Source: Leptidea sinapis | Taxonomy: Eukaryota; Arthropoda; Insecta; Lepidoptera; Pieridae | DNA: 64,000 nt | NCBI RefSeq assembly: GCF_905404315.1 | Contig: NC_066275.1 | Coordinates: 7,688,001 to 7,752,000, forward strand | Direction: 5' to 3' | Shown here: positions 23,740-35,935 of the stretch, piece by piece | How the letters are laid out: each line of letters starts with the position of its first letter | Position numbering within the stretch: the first letter of the stretch is position 1 | The notes under the pieces: generated by a model | What the model was told of the DNA's origin: nothing | What the model saw: only the letters and a program-made list of their open reading frames with translations | Databases searched by the model: none | Translations under genes and position numbers: made by a program

Positions 23740-25436
23740 TTATTACCATTTGTACCAAGTTTTTTCGACCCTTCTTCAGTGTACTCCAGTAAATTTTTTT
23801 TTCGTTATTTAGACCTGCGATCCTCAAGACTATAATCAGGTGAGTTGCAAGAGGTTGATGTTTAGCGAGGTGGAGCCACTGCGCCATCTCCCCTTAATTA
23901 AGTAGCACATCGGCTCTCTTGAGTTTTCTAATCGGATTTTGCTGCAAGAGCATTCTGGATAGCGGGTTTGGGTGAGTTGTCAAACGAGCCTTGTAGTTGA
24001 TTGAGTTTCGTTTTACTTCGTCAAATATGGTTGGGATTTCCAGATACTCATGGATTTCAGAGTTTCGAGCGTACCAAGGCGCCGATGAAAGTACCCTTAC
24101 TATACTGTTTAGAGCTCTCTGGAGGCACATAATGTTGGATTTGCTGGCTGTCGACCACAGTTGGATTCCATATGTCCAGATCGGTTTTATTATGGAGCAA
24201 TATACCCCAAGTTTGTTAGATAGTGATAAGGCAGACTGTCTACCGAGAAGCAGAGTAGGTTTTTGAATATAAAGTTGATTTCGTTGCGCTTCGTTTGTAC
24301 ATGGTCTTTCCATACCATCCTACGGTCCAGATAAAATCCGAGGTATTTAACGCAGGTTAATTGCGGCAGAGTGTCAGAGCCTAGATTGACCGGTGGACAA
24401 GTTTTCCGTCTTAGGGTAAATGTGATGTGGTGAGACTTAGGGGCGCTTGCTTTTATGCGCCACTTGGTCAGCCAAGCATAAGTGGCATCGAGCTAAATTT
24501 GTAAATGTCTGTTCGCTTCATTGGGGCCACTGTTACAACTGAGGAACGTCGCATCATCGGCAAAGGTTGCTACAGCTGCTTCTGTTGATTGGGGTAAGTC
24601 ACTTGTAAATATGTTATAGAGGACTGGACCAAGTACGGAGCCTTGGGGTACTACGGTCCTGCAGCTAAAAAGGGAAGATCTTGCGTCACGGAGCTTTACT
24701 TGAAATTTTCTGTCACTAATATAAGACTCCATCAGTAGGTAGTAGGAGTGTGGAAGGTACATTTTAATTTTGCACAATAGTCCTTTATGCCAAACCCGAT
24801 CGAAAGCTTGTCGTACGTCGAGAAAAGCAGCCGAATAGTATCCCTTCTTTTCCAGACATTGTCTAATTGTACAATACACTCTGTGAACTTGTTCTATGGT
24901 GGAGTGGTGTTTCCAGAAGCCAAATTGATGGTCAGGTCATGACCCATATCTAGGCAAGGGGATATTCGTGCCAGGATGATCCTTTCCCACCATTTTGACA
25001 GAACAGGCCTCAGGCTAATAGGGCGATAAGACGAGACTTCGGTAGGCGGTTTACCAGGCTTATGGATCATAACAATTTGTGATATTTTCCAGAGTGCAGG
25101 AACATGCGAGGTTTTCAATGTGGCATTAACAAGGATGGTCAAAAACGTAATGCACTTCTTAGGAAGCTCTTTCAATAGCCTGGGGGTGATTAGATCAAAT
25201 CCAGGTGCTTTATTAGGGTCCATTTTGGCTATTTCTCTAGCGACCTCTCTTGGTGTAGTAGGTCTCAAAGACAGGCATAGTTGCATGTCTTGTCTTAGGA
25301 TTTGGTCTATTTCTGGATCTTCTGGACTATCCATATTGTTGGGTTGGAATACGTCTGCCAGGTATGTAGCAAAGGCCTGAGATTTTATCGCGCCCATGTA
25401 CTACCAGATGTAATAGGTGGAGAACTCTGTTGCGGC
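23740..25436 (-). pseudogene. Jockey-like LINE ORF2: reverse transcriptase part and 3' UTR (disrupted)
   Basis: Minus-strand frames give, in order, KSQAFATYLADVFQP, DPNKAPGFDLITPRLLKELP, KPPTEVSSYRPISLRPVLSK, FLDVRQAFDRVWHKGLL, TVVPQGSVLGPVLYNIFTSD, the catalytic FADDATFLS, then KLGVYCSIIKPIWTYGIQLW and a C-terminal LSRMLLQQNPIRKLKRADVL. These are diagnostic of Jockey-clade RT. Frameshifts near 25395, 24890 and 24400 break the ORF. Its endonuclease half is missing: upstream, at 25438, the sequence passes directly into LINE-A. The matching Jockey ORF1 resumes at 27441. Confidence 0.88.
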
Positions 25437-25437
25437 T

Positions 25438-27441
25438 GTTTTTTTCTTTTTTTTTTATGGAATAGGAGGACACACGAGCGTACGGGTCACCTGTTGTTAA
25501 GTGATCACCACCGCCCACAATCTCTTGCAACTCCAGAGGAATCGGAGGAGCGTTACCGGCCTTCAAGGAAGGTGTACGTGCTTTTTTTGAAGGTACCCAT
25601 GTCGTATCGTCCCGGAAACACCGCACAAGGAAGCTCATTCCACAGCTTTGTAGTACGTGGAAGAAACCTCCTTGAAAACCGCACTGTGGAGGACCGCCAC
25701 ACATCCAGATGGTGAGGATGATATCCTAACTTGTGGCGTGTCGTGCGAAGGTGGAATTCGGCGGCAGGAATCAGGTTAAACAGCTCTTCGGTAGAAGACA
25801 CACAATGAAGCGACGTCTCTACGCAACGCCAAGTGATCCAGCCGTTCACAGAGCACTGGGTCCCCGACAATTCGAGCTGCTCGGCGTTGCACGCGATCAA
25901 ATGGATCGAGCTGATACTGGGGTGCGCCAGACCAGAGATGACAGCAATACTCCATGTGTGGCCGGACCTGCGCTTTGTATAGCGCTAGTATGTGGGCCGG
26001 TTTGAAGTATTGCCGTGCTCTATTAATGACGCCCAGTTTCTTTGAAGCCAATTTGGCTTTGCCTTCCAGATGACCACGAAATTGGCAATCGCTCGAGATT
26101 TCGAGACCCAATATTCCGATACTAGGCGAGGCTTTGAGGGAAGTGTTGTCGAAGAGCGGTGATACGACAAATGGGGATTTTTTAGTGGTAACCGCGCAAA
26201 CTTGAGTCTTCTGGGGGTTAAATTGGACAAGGTTCAATTTTCCCCATTCCCCGACCTTCTCAAGAGAGGACTCGATAGAAGACATAAGTTTCTCCCGGCA
26301 CTGGTCGACGATTTCCCGAGAGAGACCTGCATGGCCCGTGTATACGGCATCACCAGTGCTGTCATCTGCATTGCAATGAATGTTGGAGGTGTCCAACATA
26401 TCATTGATATGGGGCGTGGGTTCGAGCAATATCCGTCGACAACGACTTGTATGCTGCGCCCAGTGAGGAAGCTGGAGGTCCACTTGCACAAGCTCTCGGG
26501 AAGCCCAAATGATGGAAGTTTGGGGAGGAGCGCCTTGTGCAATACACGATCAAAGGCCTTCGCAATATCCAGGCTAACTGCCAGGCCTTCCCCCTTGCTT
26601 TCAATAGCCGCAGCCCATCAATGTGTTAAGTATACCAGAAGATCACCTGCCGATCGACCATGGCGAAACCCGTATTGTCGGTCGTTGATCAACTGGTGAC
26701 TTTCTAGGTATACCAAGAGCTGACGACTAATTATGCTCTCCATGATTTTGGAGAGCAGGGAGGTAATAGCAATAGGCCTGTAGTTTGCCGGATCCGAACT
26801 GTCTCCTTTTTTTTTGGATCGGATGGTCAAGGGCTGACTTCCATGAGTCAGGGACTACGCCTTTAGAATAGGAGCGCCGAAATAAACACGTTAGCACCGG
26901 CGTCAACTCAGGGGTACACGTTCTAAGCACGATTGGAGAAATGCCATCCGGCCCGCTCGACTTCCTGACGTCCAACGAAAACAGAGCTCGCCTAACAGTT
27001 TTCTGTCTGAACTGTACTTCAGGCATAGAGCTCTGACACCGCGGGATGGTCGGCGATGTTTTTCCGTTCTCGTCATGAGTCGAGTTGGAGGCGAAAAGAG
27101 TGCACAAGAGATCGGCTTTCTCTTTTGCCGTATGGGCCAGGGTGTCATTCCTCATGTGCAACGGCGGCATGGACGGCTGGCTGAAGTTACCAAGAGCAGC
27201 TTTCGACAACGACCAGATCTTGCGTGTTCCGGTCGGGTAACTGGAAAGCTGCTCGACGATTTTGACGACGTGTTTTGACTTTGCACGGGCGATTTGCCGC
27301 TTAAAAAATCTGGAGGCACGGTTGTATTTCCTCTTAAGAACTGTGCAGTTCGGATCCTTTGTGCCCAGCGCTGTAACCCAAGCTCGATACGCCTGTTTTT
27401 TGCAGTCAGATGCTGCTTTAACTGACGCATCGAACCAGTCA
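25438..27441 (-). pseudogene. LINE-A: 5'-truncated non-LTR retrotransposon with RT, inserted in the Jockey-like element
   Basis: Minus-strand frames start in the EN-RT linker (WFDASVKAASDCKKQAYRAW) and continue DVRKSSGPDGISPIVLRT, PANYRPIAITSLLSKIMES, YGFRHGRSAGDLLVYLTH, SLDIAKAFDRV, NADDSTGDAVYTG, GILGLEISSDCQFRGHLEGK, a PAHILALYKAQVRPHMEYCC block and the common LINE-A tail with an A run at 25456-25434. Lesions: a frameshift near 26820, an in-frame TGA after YLTH, loss of the PQG box (NPRPI runs straight into the HINDML segment), and Asn replacing Tyr in the YADD motif. It is the longest copy of the family whose tails occur at 18.9, 37.3, 41.0 and 60.5 kb. Jockey/CR1-group is likely; the exact clade is not determined. 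Confidence 0.88.
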
Positions 27442-28760
27442 CTTCAGCATAGGTGCGTTGGTGAATGGGTTTTTCATTTAATTGAGGTTTGGTCGAGGTG
27501 GAGGTTGGTTTAATTGGCAAAGCTGTGGTAGTTGAGGAGGGGTTGCGTGTTTCTCTTGGAGTTACGGTTTTATTTCTATGGGCGAGGATTTATTTATATA
27601 TTTCACAGCCTTTGTAATTAGCTGGGTGGTCACATGAGCAGAGAGCGCATTTAGCCGGTGTGGTTCTATCTTTCTTTTTGCACTCCGAGGTTTTGTGACC
27701 TTTTCCACATTTGACACACCTATATGGACTCATGCAGTTATTCTTCGAGTGACCGTAGCGCTGGCATTGAACAATACTTTTAGAGTAGATATCGACGAGG
27801 ATCCTCTATCTTGACTTTTTGGTTAAATATATGGGTAATGGTCTTGACTGCAGGATTGTTAATACTGGGTTCAATGTTCACGAAAAATGTCGATGTGGGT
27901 TTTTTGTCAGGCCCGTATCGTGCATTGATGATTTCGCCTTTAATTTTATTGTTCGTACTCTCAATGGCTTTTAATATCGCTTCATGGGGAGTACTGTGAT
28001 GGAGGTCTTTAATGACAATGCGATAGCATTTGTTGTCCTCAGGGGTAAACGTATGCCCTATGAGACCGTTTGCTCTTATTACCGCTATGATTTTCTTGTA
28101 CTCCTCAGCAGTGTTGACGAGTATGTGGAGTAGGTTTTTGTTGATTAATTTGAATCTGAAATAGTCTTTGCTGCTGACGGTTTGAAGAAGCTTCGATAGC
28201 TCGGTAACATCCTCAATGCCATTGAGGACGATAGGTGGAGGTTTGCTGGGTTTGGCACGGTCGGTAGGGCATGATTCATCCGTTACGTCTAAAGGCAAGG
28301 CGCTGATACGGTTTTTCGTGATAGTACTCTGTACCTCTGGTGGAGAACTGCAGTATTTTCTTTTCTTACTGCTTCTTTTGTCCTTGTTTGGTGATGGCAC
28401 CCTTTGCCATGGTGGTGGGGCAGGGTGTTGAGGGATGTCTTCCAACAAGGTGGCTTCATGAGAGTTACTAGACGAATTTGGTTCCTCAGCATTATTAACT
28501 GTATGGTTGTCTTGTGGTAACCTGCCTAGATCGGAAAGGGATGCAGAGCATTGTCTGTTAAATATGTCTGGCAGGAGTACTAGTTGCGTTAGCAGTGTGT
28601 TGAGGTTGAAGGTTTTTTGAGGGATTTGACTTAATTTTTGTTCCCACGAGAAGGGTCGAATTATTGGTCGCCCACAGGGTAACGCCCATCCTGTGAGAAG
28701 GCACTTTACAACGATGTGGCCAGATACATCGAGGTCTGCGCTAGAGACTGAATTCCCTCA
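27441..28760 (-). pseudogene. Jockey-like LINE ORF1 (Gag-like, CCHC zinc knuckles)
   Basis: The minus-strand frame is open from about 28755 with no clear ATG. It includes a Lys/Ser-rich segment (NKDKRSSKKRKYCSS), a PRE_C2HC-like RRM region (RFKLINKNLLHILVNTAEEY; then HSTPHEAILKAIESTN; TFFVNIEPSINNP), and zinc knuckles beginning CQRYGHSKNNC and CVKCGKGHKTSEC, with a third cluster CALCSCDHPANYKGC. A frameshift/stop at about 27780 and a TAA at about 27590 interrupt it, and the tail QRTYAEVTG ends at LINE-A. ORF1 binds RNA in LINE RNPs. It presumably belongs with the RT at 23.7-25.4 kb. Confidence 0.82.
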
Positions 28761-28881
28761 GCAATTCATCCTGTCGGCGCGTATCCCACCTTAGGATTGG
28801 GGTTAGGTTATAGGTTATCACGGGCTATTATCCGCAACTCGACGACTACAGCGCGCCTATTTTGCGTGGTGAGGAGGGCGG

Positions 28882-31800
28882 CTAATCCTGCCACCCCAGT
28901 TCCTCAAGGTAATGTATCAAACCTCTGATGTCACCCATAACCTCGGGGAGAGTCCTCGGTGACCCCAGGTGATTGGCCCGGTATGTGGCCACACTCCTAC
29001 ACTCCAAAATGACGTGTGCGGCCGTTTCGTCCGCCTCCGTGCAGGCTCTGCACAGTGGGCTGTCGGTGACACCTATATTGAACAGATGCTTGTTAAAAGG
29101 GCCGTGACCCGTTAGTACATGAGTTATTTTCCGTAACCTAGGTCGTGGAAGTTTTACTAGCTTGCGAGAGAGCTTGGGGTCTATTTGAGGTAGAGCTTCT
29201 TTTGCTTGTCTACATCCACTTACTTCCATCCAGTACTTATTATGTAATTCCTTGGTGTGTTGGCGTATTACCTTCGTAGGCCAGCTAGGCGGGAGAGGGA
29301 TAGTTGGTTCTGGTCCTTTTGCTGTCATCGCTGAGCCTCTCCTGGCCAATTCATCAGCGGCATCATTCCCTCGTGAGTTACTGTGACCTTTATCCATTGA
29401 AGAGTTACTTGGTTGTTATTTTCACATAACTCCCTCAGACACTGGTGACAGTTGTATATTAGCTTAGAGGTGATAGTGTGGCTTTGTAGGGCTTGTAGTA
29501 CTGATTTGCTATCTGAAAGGATGCGGATGGAGTAATCTTTTACTTTTCGAGTCAAAGTAGCAGTGACTGCTTCTATGATACCCATACATTCTGCTTGGAA
29601 GACAGTGTTATGAGCTCCTAGTGATACAGCTATTCTTATATTTAGGTCATCCGAGAACACTCCGTATCCCGTGCCCGACCTTGTCTTTGAGCCATCTGTG
29701 AAAATCCTGAGGTCTTTTGTACTGAGGTCCTCTTTCAGTTCTTCATACAGCTGTATTTTGTATCTCTTATCGAATATGTATTCCTTTGGAGATCTATCAC
29801 TTACTGCCAACAGCAGAGGCTCCTTTTCAATCACCTCATTTAGAACCTCTGGGTGTGGGGATTGAGTGGTTTTCCAAAGATTTAATGTCTTCAACCTTAC
29901 TGCGGCGCAGGCCGCCTCTTGTTTTATATAGAGGTGTAGAGCCGGAAGGTTCAGCATAGCTTCTACAGCCGCGGTAGGTGTGGTTCGCATACATCCTGTG
30001 ATAGCCATTCACGCTAGTCTTTGGAATCGTTGAAGTTTATTACAAGTAGTGTTCAGCTTGGTGCGTGGCCACCATACAACTGCGCCGCAACATATCATAG
30101 GTCGTATCACAGCTGTGTAGAGCCATAGTACGATGTTCGGGGCAAGTCCCCATGTCTTTCCTAACATTCTACGGCATTGCCAGAAGGTTACGGTAGCTGT
30201 ATTTATTTTTGATTCCAAGTGGGCCGCCCAATTTAACTTGCTGTCAAGTATAACTCCTAATAGGTCGTTATCTATGCACCATCTTTCCACGATTTTCAAT
30301 GCTGCATTTGTTACTTCACATATAGTACTGGCAAACTTTCCGCTTATTAATATAGTTAGGTCGTCTGCGTAGCCTACCGTAAAGTAGTGATTTTCGTTTA
30401 GAGTGGTAATTAGATCATTTACTACCAAGTTCCATAAAAGAGGTGAGATAACTCCTCCTTGGGGGCAGCCTTTAGCTACAAATGCTTTCTGTGTCTCACT
30501 TTCATTTAGTAATATCACTCTGTGTTTGAGCATGTTTTCAATCCATGATGACAGAGTTGTACATACTCCATGGCGGTGTAATGCTTCTTTAATTTTTGTA
30601 AATTTTGTCTTATCGAAGGCTCCTTCAATGTCCACGAAGGTTCCTAGACAAAAGGTTTTTTCCGAAAGTGCGCCCTCTATAACGTTTACTACAGCGTGAA
30701 GTGCAGATTCGGTGCTTTTACCCTGACTGTATGCGTGTTGGTTGGGGTGTAGGGGTATGTTCTTAAGGTAATTCTCCCTCAGTTCTCTTTCACACAGCCT
30801 TTCTAGGGTCTTCAGGGTAAAAGAGGTAAGACTTATGGGTCTGTAAAATTTAGCGTTAGAATAGTCACTTTTACCTGGTTTAGGTATGAAAATCACTTTA
30901 ACTTCCCTCCATATCCTAGGGATGTATCTATGCGCTAGACACGCCCTGAAAATGTTGATCAGCCGGTTGTGGAGACCTTCTCCTCCCCATTGCAACAAGG
31001 CGGGAAAGATCCCATCAGGTCCTGCTGACTTAAAGGGGTGAAAGGAATTTATAGCCCACTTTATTTTATCGGTTGTCACCAACTTGTATGCTTGTTGCCA
31101 GTCAGCTTCCTCACCGGTTATGTTTTCATTTACCCACTCGATATGATGCATTATTTTGCATCCTGGAAAGTGAGTTTCCGTCAGGACTCGCTCTGTTTCC
31201 TCTGGTGAGTTGGTAAATGTACCGTCAGGTTTCAGCAGGGATCCGAGGATTTGCCTGGGTTGGTAAGAGATTAATTTCCTTGCCCTGTTGGCCTGGTTAT
31301 GGCATTGGATGCTGTTGCAAAATTTACGCCAGCCTTCTGATCTTCTGTATCTGATGCGTTTCTTGTATTCAGACTTACACTCTTTGTAGATGTCCCAGTC
31401 GTATTGATCGCCTATGTTCATTGCGCGGTTCAGATGTCTCCTCACTTTTTTCCTGAGCCTTTCTAATTCAGGTCCCCACCAGGTCTGTGGTCTTGGTCTG
31501 TCTGATTGAGGGCTGGTGAGGGGACATGTAGCATGATAGCTGGCAGTCATGAATTCGTATATTTGTGCTATTTGGTTTTCGATATTATCTACTCCGATTA
31601 TCCTGGCTGGGAGTGTTTCGTCCTTTAGACGCGATTCCATCAGCAACTTGTACTGAGTAAGATTCGTTCTGCGGGGTTTCCTCTTGGGGGGCGGTGTAGT
31701 GATGTTTACCTCCAGGTTAAAAAGTATCCATCTGTGGCCTGAGCAGGATGGTTCTTTCGACACATGCCAATTGGATATAGAATCAGACATTCCCTCTGTT

Positions 31801-32396
31801 GCTAAAGTGATGTCTATAATTGTTTTGCTCCTCCTATTTACAAAGGTGGGTTCTGAACCTAAATTCAAAATATTAAGGTTAGTAGAAAAAAGGTATTCAG
31901 TGAGTTGCTTACCCCTTTCGTTGGTTGTTTGCATGCCCCAGAGCGGGTGATGTGCATTGCAGTCTGCAGCCACAATAAGCTCGCTCTTGGTTGTCTCGCA
32001 GTAGTTCACCAGTTTGACAAGTTGTTCCGGCGGTGGGTCTTCCCCGTCAGGCATATAGACGGAGGCGACCACTATCGCTCTCTGGTGAGTTGGAAGGATG
32101 TGTCTGTCCAGTATTTTTATTGCGCATAAGTATCTGTAACAAAAATCTGTTAGGGGTTGCACATGTAGATTATTAGAAATGTAGATACAGGCTCTAGGGT
32201 GTTCTGGTCCTGAGTAATGTATAAGCTTACCTCCGATATTGGAGAGATGGCATATTCGGCCCCGCCTAACCCACGGCTCCTGGATTAGGGCGAGAGCTGT
32301 AGGGTTAACCTCCAACCATTTCCGAAGTTGGGCCGTTGCGGTTTCGCTATGGTGGAGGTTTATTTGGATGGTGCTGCACTTAGAAGGGGATGCCAT
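28882..32396 (-). pseudogene. LOA/I-type ORF2: endonuclease - reverse transcriptase - RNase H (three lesions)
   Basis: The start is taken at ATG 32396 (MASPSKCSTIQINLHH), since a longer frame overlaps ORF1. EN motifs: IQINLHH, ALIQEPW, AADCNAHHPLWG and SGHRWI, where families usually have SDH, so a catalytic Asp is lost. RT motifs: KSAGPDGIFPALLQ, FYRPISLTSFTLKTLE, FVDIEGAFDKTKF, KGCPQGGVISPLLWNLVVND and YADDLTILI. About 35 residues are missing between WCIDNDL and LGVILDSKLNW. An in-frame TGA at 30011-30009 separates RT from RNase H. RNase H has DGSKTRSGTG, FQAECMGIIEA, LSDSKSVLQAL and GNDAADELA (D-E-D-D). A one-base loss in an A run near 29390 (WIKGHS region) shifts the frame. A Cys-rich tail (CRACTEADETAAHVILEC) is typical. 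Confidence 0.88.
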
Positions 32397-33914
32397 CTTT
32401 GGATAGCACACCCTCCTCGCCATCCCCGATGCAGAGCTCTTCAATGCCCTTGGTGCAGTCGGCATCGCCTTTGGTGCCCGCCGCCAGAAGCTCTTCGAGC
32501 TCCTTTAGGCTGTCGAGCACTTCCTCCGAGGGAGAGCTAGTGGCGCAATTGCCGTCTGCTGGGTCAATTGTTTGAGCGTCCATGGGTTCCAGCAGTGCAT
32601 CACTGTCGTCTATATTATTCCCTGTTGTTGTCAATTCCTCACCGTTTGTATCCTTAGAGGGGGGGGTCTCGGTGTATTTACCTCCTGGCCCCTGGAACTT
32701 CAGATATACTGAGCCCAGCATGAATGAGAGCCGGCGCTCATGCTCCAAGATTTTGGGGATTTGATCCTCCGGGATGCTTACCACGATGAAGCTGTGGTCG
32801 TTGTGGTGATAAAGGGCGTGTAACAACCAGCTGTCTACTTTGGCCCAAGAGTTTTGAAACAGTAGCATCCCGCCGATTGCTTTGGTGTCCTTCCATTCAC
32901 CTGGTAGTAGAATGCCACACCTGACGCGGTTGGGAATTTCCCAGATGTTTTTTACTGCCAGGGTGTCACCGTTAGGGAGTTGGATTTCCGGGACAGCAGT
33001 TTTCAGCCACTCCAATGTTTTAAGATTAGAGCACCACAGTTTTAGGACGCCCCCATCATAGACGGGTTTTCCCAGAAACGCAGGCCCTTCTCTGTCTTCA
33101 ATCATAGCGGCCATCATGGCTGTCATGAGCTTATCTTCAAGCTTGCTTTGTATCAGTTAGCCACAACAGGGTCGGTTTTCGCAGCGTTGGCGTATGATGT
33201 CGGTTTGGGCCGATTTAGCAGTTTGGCCCTCTTGTGGTCACCCCTCGGAGAGTTGGTGTCATCCAAGCGAGTGCGTTTGGTGGATGTCGAGGGTTGGGCT
33301 ACTCTGCCTGCTTTGTTGGAAGGAGGCCCTCGGTTGTCTGGGGCCTTCCTAGGATCATACCGGGCTTGCTTGACCGGCATATCCGAACCTCGTGAGGTGC
33401 TGGGTTGCGGTTTGGGTTCAGAGGAGGGCATTGAGGCGCTAGCTTTCTGAGCGTTGGCCTTGCGAAGGCGAGCTGCTATGCGCCTTTGCCTCCTGTTGGG
33501 TCGATGGCGATCTGTGTTGTCTTGTGCCGAGTGACTCTCCCCTATTCGGGGTTTGTTTTGGTTTCGGCCCTTGTAAGATACGAGGTTCCAACCTGCCTCC
33601 AGTCTGCTGACTGATTGGGCAGACACTGCTGATGCGGCGTCTGTGCCCATAGACGGTTCCCTATTAGGCTCCTTGGTCTGTAATTTCTGGGTGCCAGCAG
33701 GTGCTGAACACGCTCCAGAGGTCTGTGTGGTCCCGGTGGATTTCTCCGCCGGGGAATTGGTTTGTTTTGGATCTTGGGTTGTCCATACCGGGTAAAAACT
33801 TCGTTCCCCTTGCTCCCCACCCTCCACCGATGGCCCGCAACTGGGGATGGTTAACTTAACCATCAGGGCTGCAAGGGGAATATAGGTCCAGCTGGTTGGC
33901 CTCTTGCGCAACAT
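32380..33914 (-). pseudogene. LOA/I-type ORF1 (single frameshift)
   Basis: Two minus-strand frames make one ORF1. The N-terminal part is basic and Ser/Pro-rich (RHRPNRRQRRIAARLRKANA) up to SYANAAKTDPVVA. A one-base frameshift near 33155 leads into LIQSKLEDKLMTAMMAAMIE. The C-terminal domain resembles the RRM-like DUF4780 type I associate with such elements (VLKLWCSNLKTLEWLKTAVP; LLFQNSWAKVDSWLLHALYH; ILEHERRLSFMLGSVYLKFQ), followed by an acidic tail. Likely an RNA-binding chaperone of the element. The DUF assignment is from memory. Confidence 0.75.
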
Positions 33915-34734
33915 CGGGAGCTCGAGATATGCGGCTGATGGATTCGATCCTATCCATCAGTTCCTCCACCCATTCTTACCCCGTCAGCATGGCTGAGCAC
34001 CTCCCCTTGCGGGGACAAGCCGAACCTCGCCTGTGGCCCCGCCAAGGCGGGGACACTTGACCATTACCCTCGTGGCGGCTACTCACGGGGCTACCGTTTA
34101 GCTTGAAATCAGGACCGAAGGAAGCGTATTACGTTACAGGGGTAACTAATCCCCGACCCCTGTCCCGCTCAACCTCCCAGGACTCCGTCATCCCCGCGTA
34201 CGGCGATCAACTGCGCAGGCCAAAGACGCAGGTGGATGCTGTAAAATCTTCCAGTTGGCACCCACTAACCGCCGGAAGAGTGGAGCAGATATTAGCCACT
34301 GGCCACCAAAGGACTGCCATTACGCAGCGATTAGTGAAAATCGAGCGCAATAACAAATCAGTTACAGGCGCAATGTTTCCAGGGTGCACCGGGGAGGTAG
34401 GCGTCACTCTATTCAGAACGCCTAAGAAAGGTTTCATCGTGGATCGACACCACCGCCCACACGTGGAGGTTTCTGCTAAGCACTCCTAGGATTAGGGTTA
34501 TTTTTTATGGAGGTTATCTTCCTCTTGGCCTTAGCGATGGTCACCGTTCTCACGAGACATGACCGCAAGTTTACGGTTTGTAGAATTCATTTCCTTCCTC
34601 TGGCCGCTAGGCCTGCTTAGTAGGTTAGTTGACCGCCGCCTACGACTCGCCGTTAGTTGTTCTTTAGCACCACCCAGGGGACACGTCTAGGGTTGTGGTT
34701 AGGTAGTTCCTACGGACGCGAACAACTTTACCCC

Positions 34735-34920
34735 TCCCCCCCCCTCCAGTAAATTGCGATGAACAAAATGCTCTACCTCGTCCAATTTTGGATTCGGAGT
34801 ATTGTAAATCATAATAAAAATTAAAAAAACAGGATAAAAGAAATCAAGACGTATCCCAGGCTCGAACCTGGGGCCTTCTGCAAAAAAGCTAAACGACAAC
34901 CGCTGTTCCACGGCAACTGT
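34735..34920 (-). mobile_element. tRNA-derived SINE T2
   Basis: Minus-strand head with CCGTGGAACAGCGGTTGTCG and the B box AGGTTCGAGCCTGGGATACG, then a T-rich body. The family differs from SINE T1. It abuts the LOA/I element 5' end. Confidence 0.55.
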
Positions 34921-35917
34921 AATGACAGTGGCGAAATATCTACATAGATCTAGTAAGTGGGGTCTTAGGTTATTTTCGTTACGGAATTTCTGGATTCGGT
35001 CTCCACGCTCAAGGCCCGCGATAGAAGCTATGCAATAGCTTAAAAATCATATCTGTAAAAATCATATATATAAAATACGAAGCAATTAGCAAATTAGAGT
35101 TATGTCTTTTTCGCTTGCGATAATTGCATTTACTATCATTCTCTGACGTGTAATCGCAATGTAGTGTGCTATTGCAATGTTAAATTATTCATGTGTGCGT
35201 TAGTGTATCGTTTTCAAACACCGAATGTTGTCTACGTAACCTATCTATACTTTTAAACATCATTGTAGTACACCAACTAATTTGTCTACATAATATGTAA
35301 ATACAGCGCTGTTTTAAGGAAACCAACAAAGTCAGGTTGACCTCTACAATTACTTGAGCACAACGACGTTACGGTAGATGACTCAAATCGGTCCGGACAG
35401 CATATAGGAAATTCGGTTGAGTATCATTAATTTGACTCTAATAATTGAGAATTTCTGTTACTTTGTGATGAATCCCATAATTAGAACTTAATCAAACTCT
35501 CGTCAAACAACCCTTGAGGTACTTATATAGAAATATGAGGGCGAGTTCTTAATATCTTTAATGAAATTTTTTTAACAGTTTTGAAACTCATGGAATTCAT
35601 AAATATTTAAAAATAATAAGAAATTCAGATAAAACTGTCATGTTCGACAATAAACTAAAGATCTTCATGAGCATACTTAAGAAATTATAATTATAATAAT
35701 TACGATATAATATGATTTTCTTATAATTTCGTGTTTTTAGTGTTCCGGACCTCAAAACGAAAAAACTGAACCCTTAAGGCTTAAAGGATCGCTTTGTTGT
35801 CCAATCGTCTGTCTGTTTGTCAAAACCCTTTATCTCGGAATCCACGGAGGAATCGAGTAAAATTAAAACGATTAATTCAGGTCCACACTATCTTGAAGCT
35901 GTGAAAAATTCAAATTT
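34921..35917. other. Spacer with repeat remnants
   Basis: 34990-35060 shares AGCTATGCAATAGCTT (inverted) with 23.3 kb, and repeat E copy 2 begins at 35738. The rest is AT-rich with no gene seen. Confidence 0.5.
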
Positions 35918-35935
35918 TTAACTTAAATTATTTGT
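35738..35935 (+). repeat. Dispersed repeat E, copy 2
   Basis: TTTTTAGTGTTCCGGACCTC, then TTTGTTGTCCAATCGTCTGT, CCCTTTATCTCGGAATCCA and GAAGCTGTGAAAAATTC; collinear with 9467-9610. Confidence 0.6.

Larger units (their letters stand above)
28760..34735 (-). mobile_element. Nearly full-length LOA/I-superfamily non-LTR retrotransposon
   Basis: About 6 kb on the minus strand: a 5' UTR (about 34735-33915), ORF1 (33914-32380), ORF2 (32396-28882) and a 3' UTR down to about 28760. ORF2 carries an APE-type endonuclease, RT and RNase H, the I/LOA-group layout. The stop of ORF1 overlaps the ATG of ORF2 by 17 bases (ATGGCATCCCCTTCTAA), a coupling-type arrangement. Exact ends are uncertain; the right edge meets a tRNA-headed SINE in a C-rich run. 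The lesions are few, so the copy looks fairly young. Confidence 0.85.

Noticed and set aside
34103..34489. 128-codon plus-strand ORF
   Set aside because: It lies antisense in the 5' UTR of the LOA/I element, with no recognisable domain.
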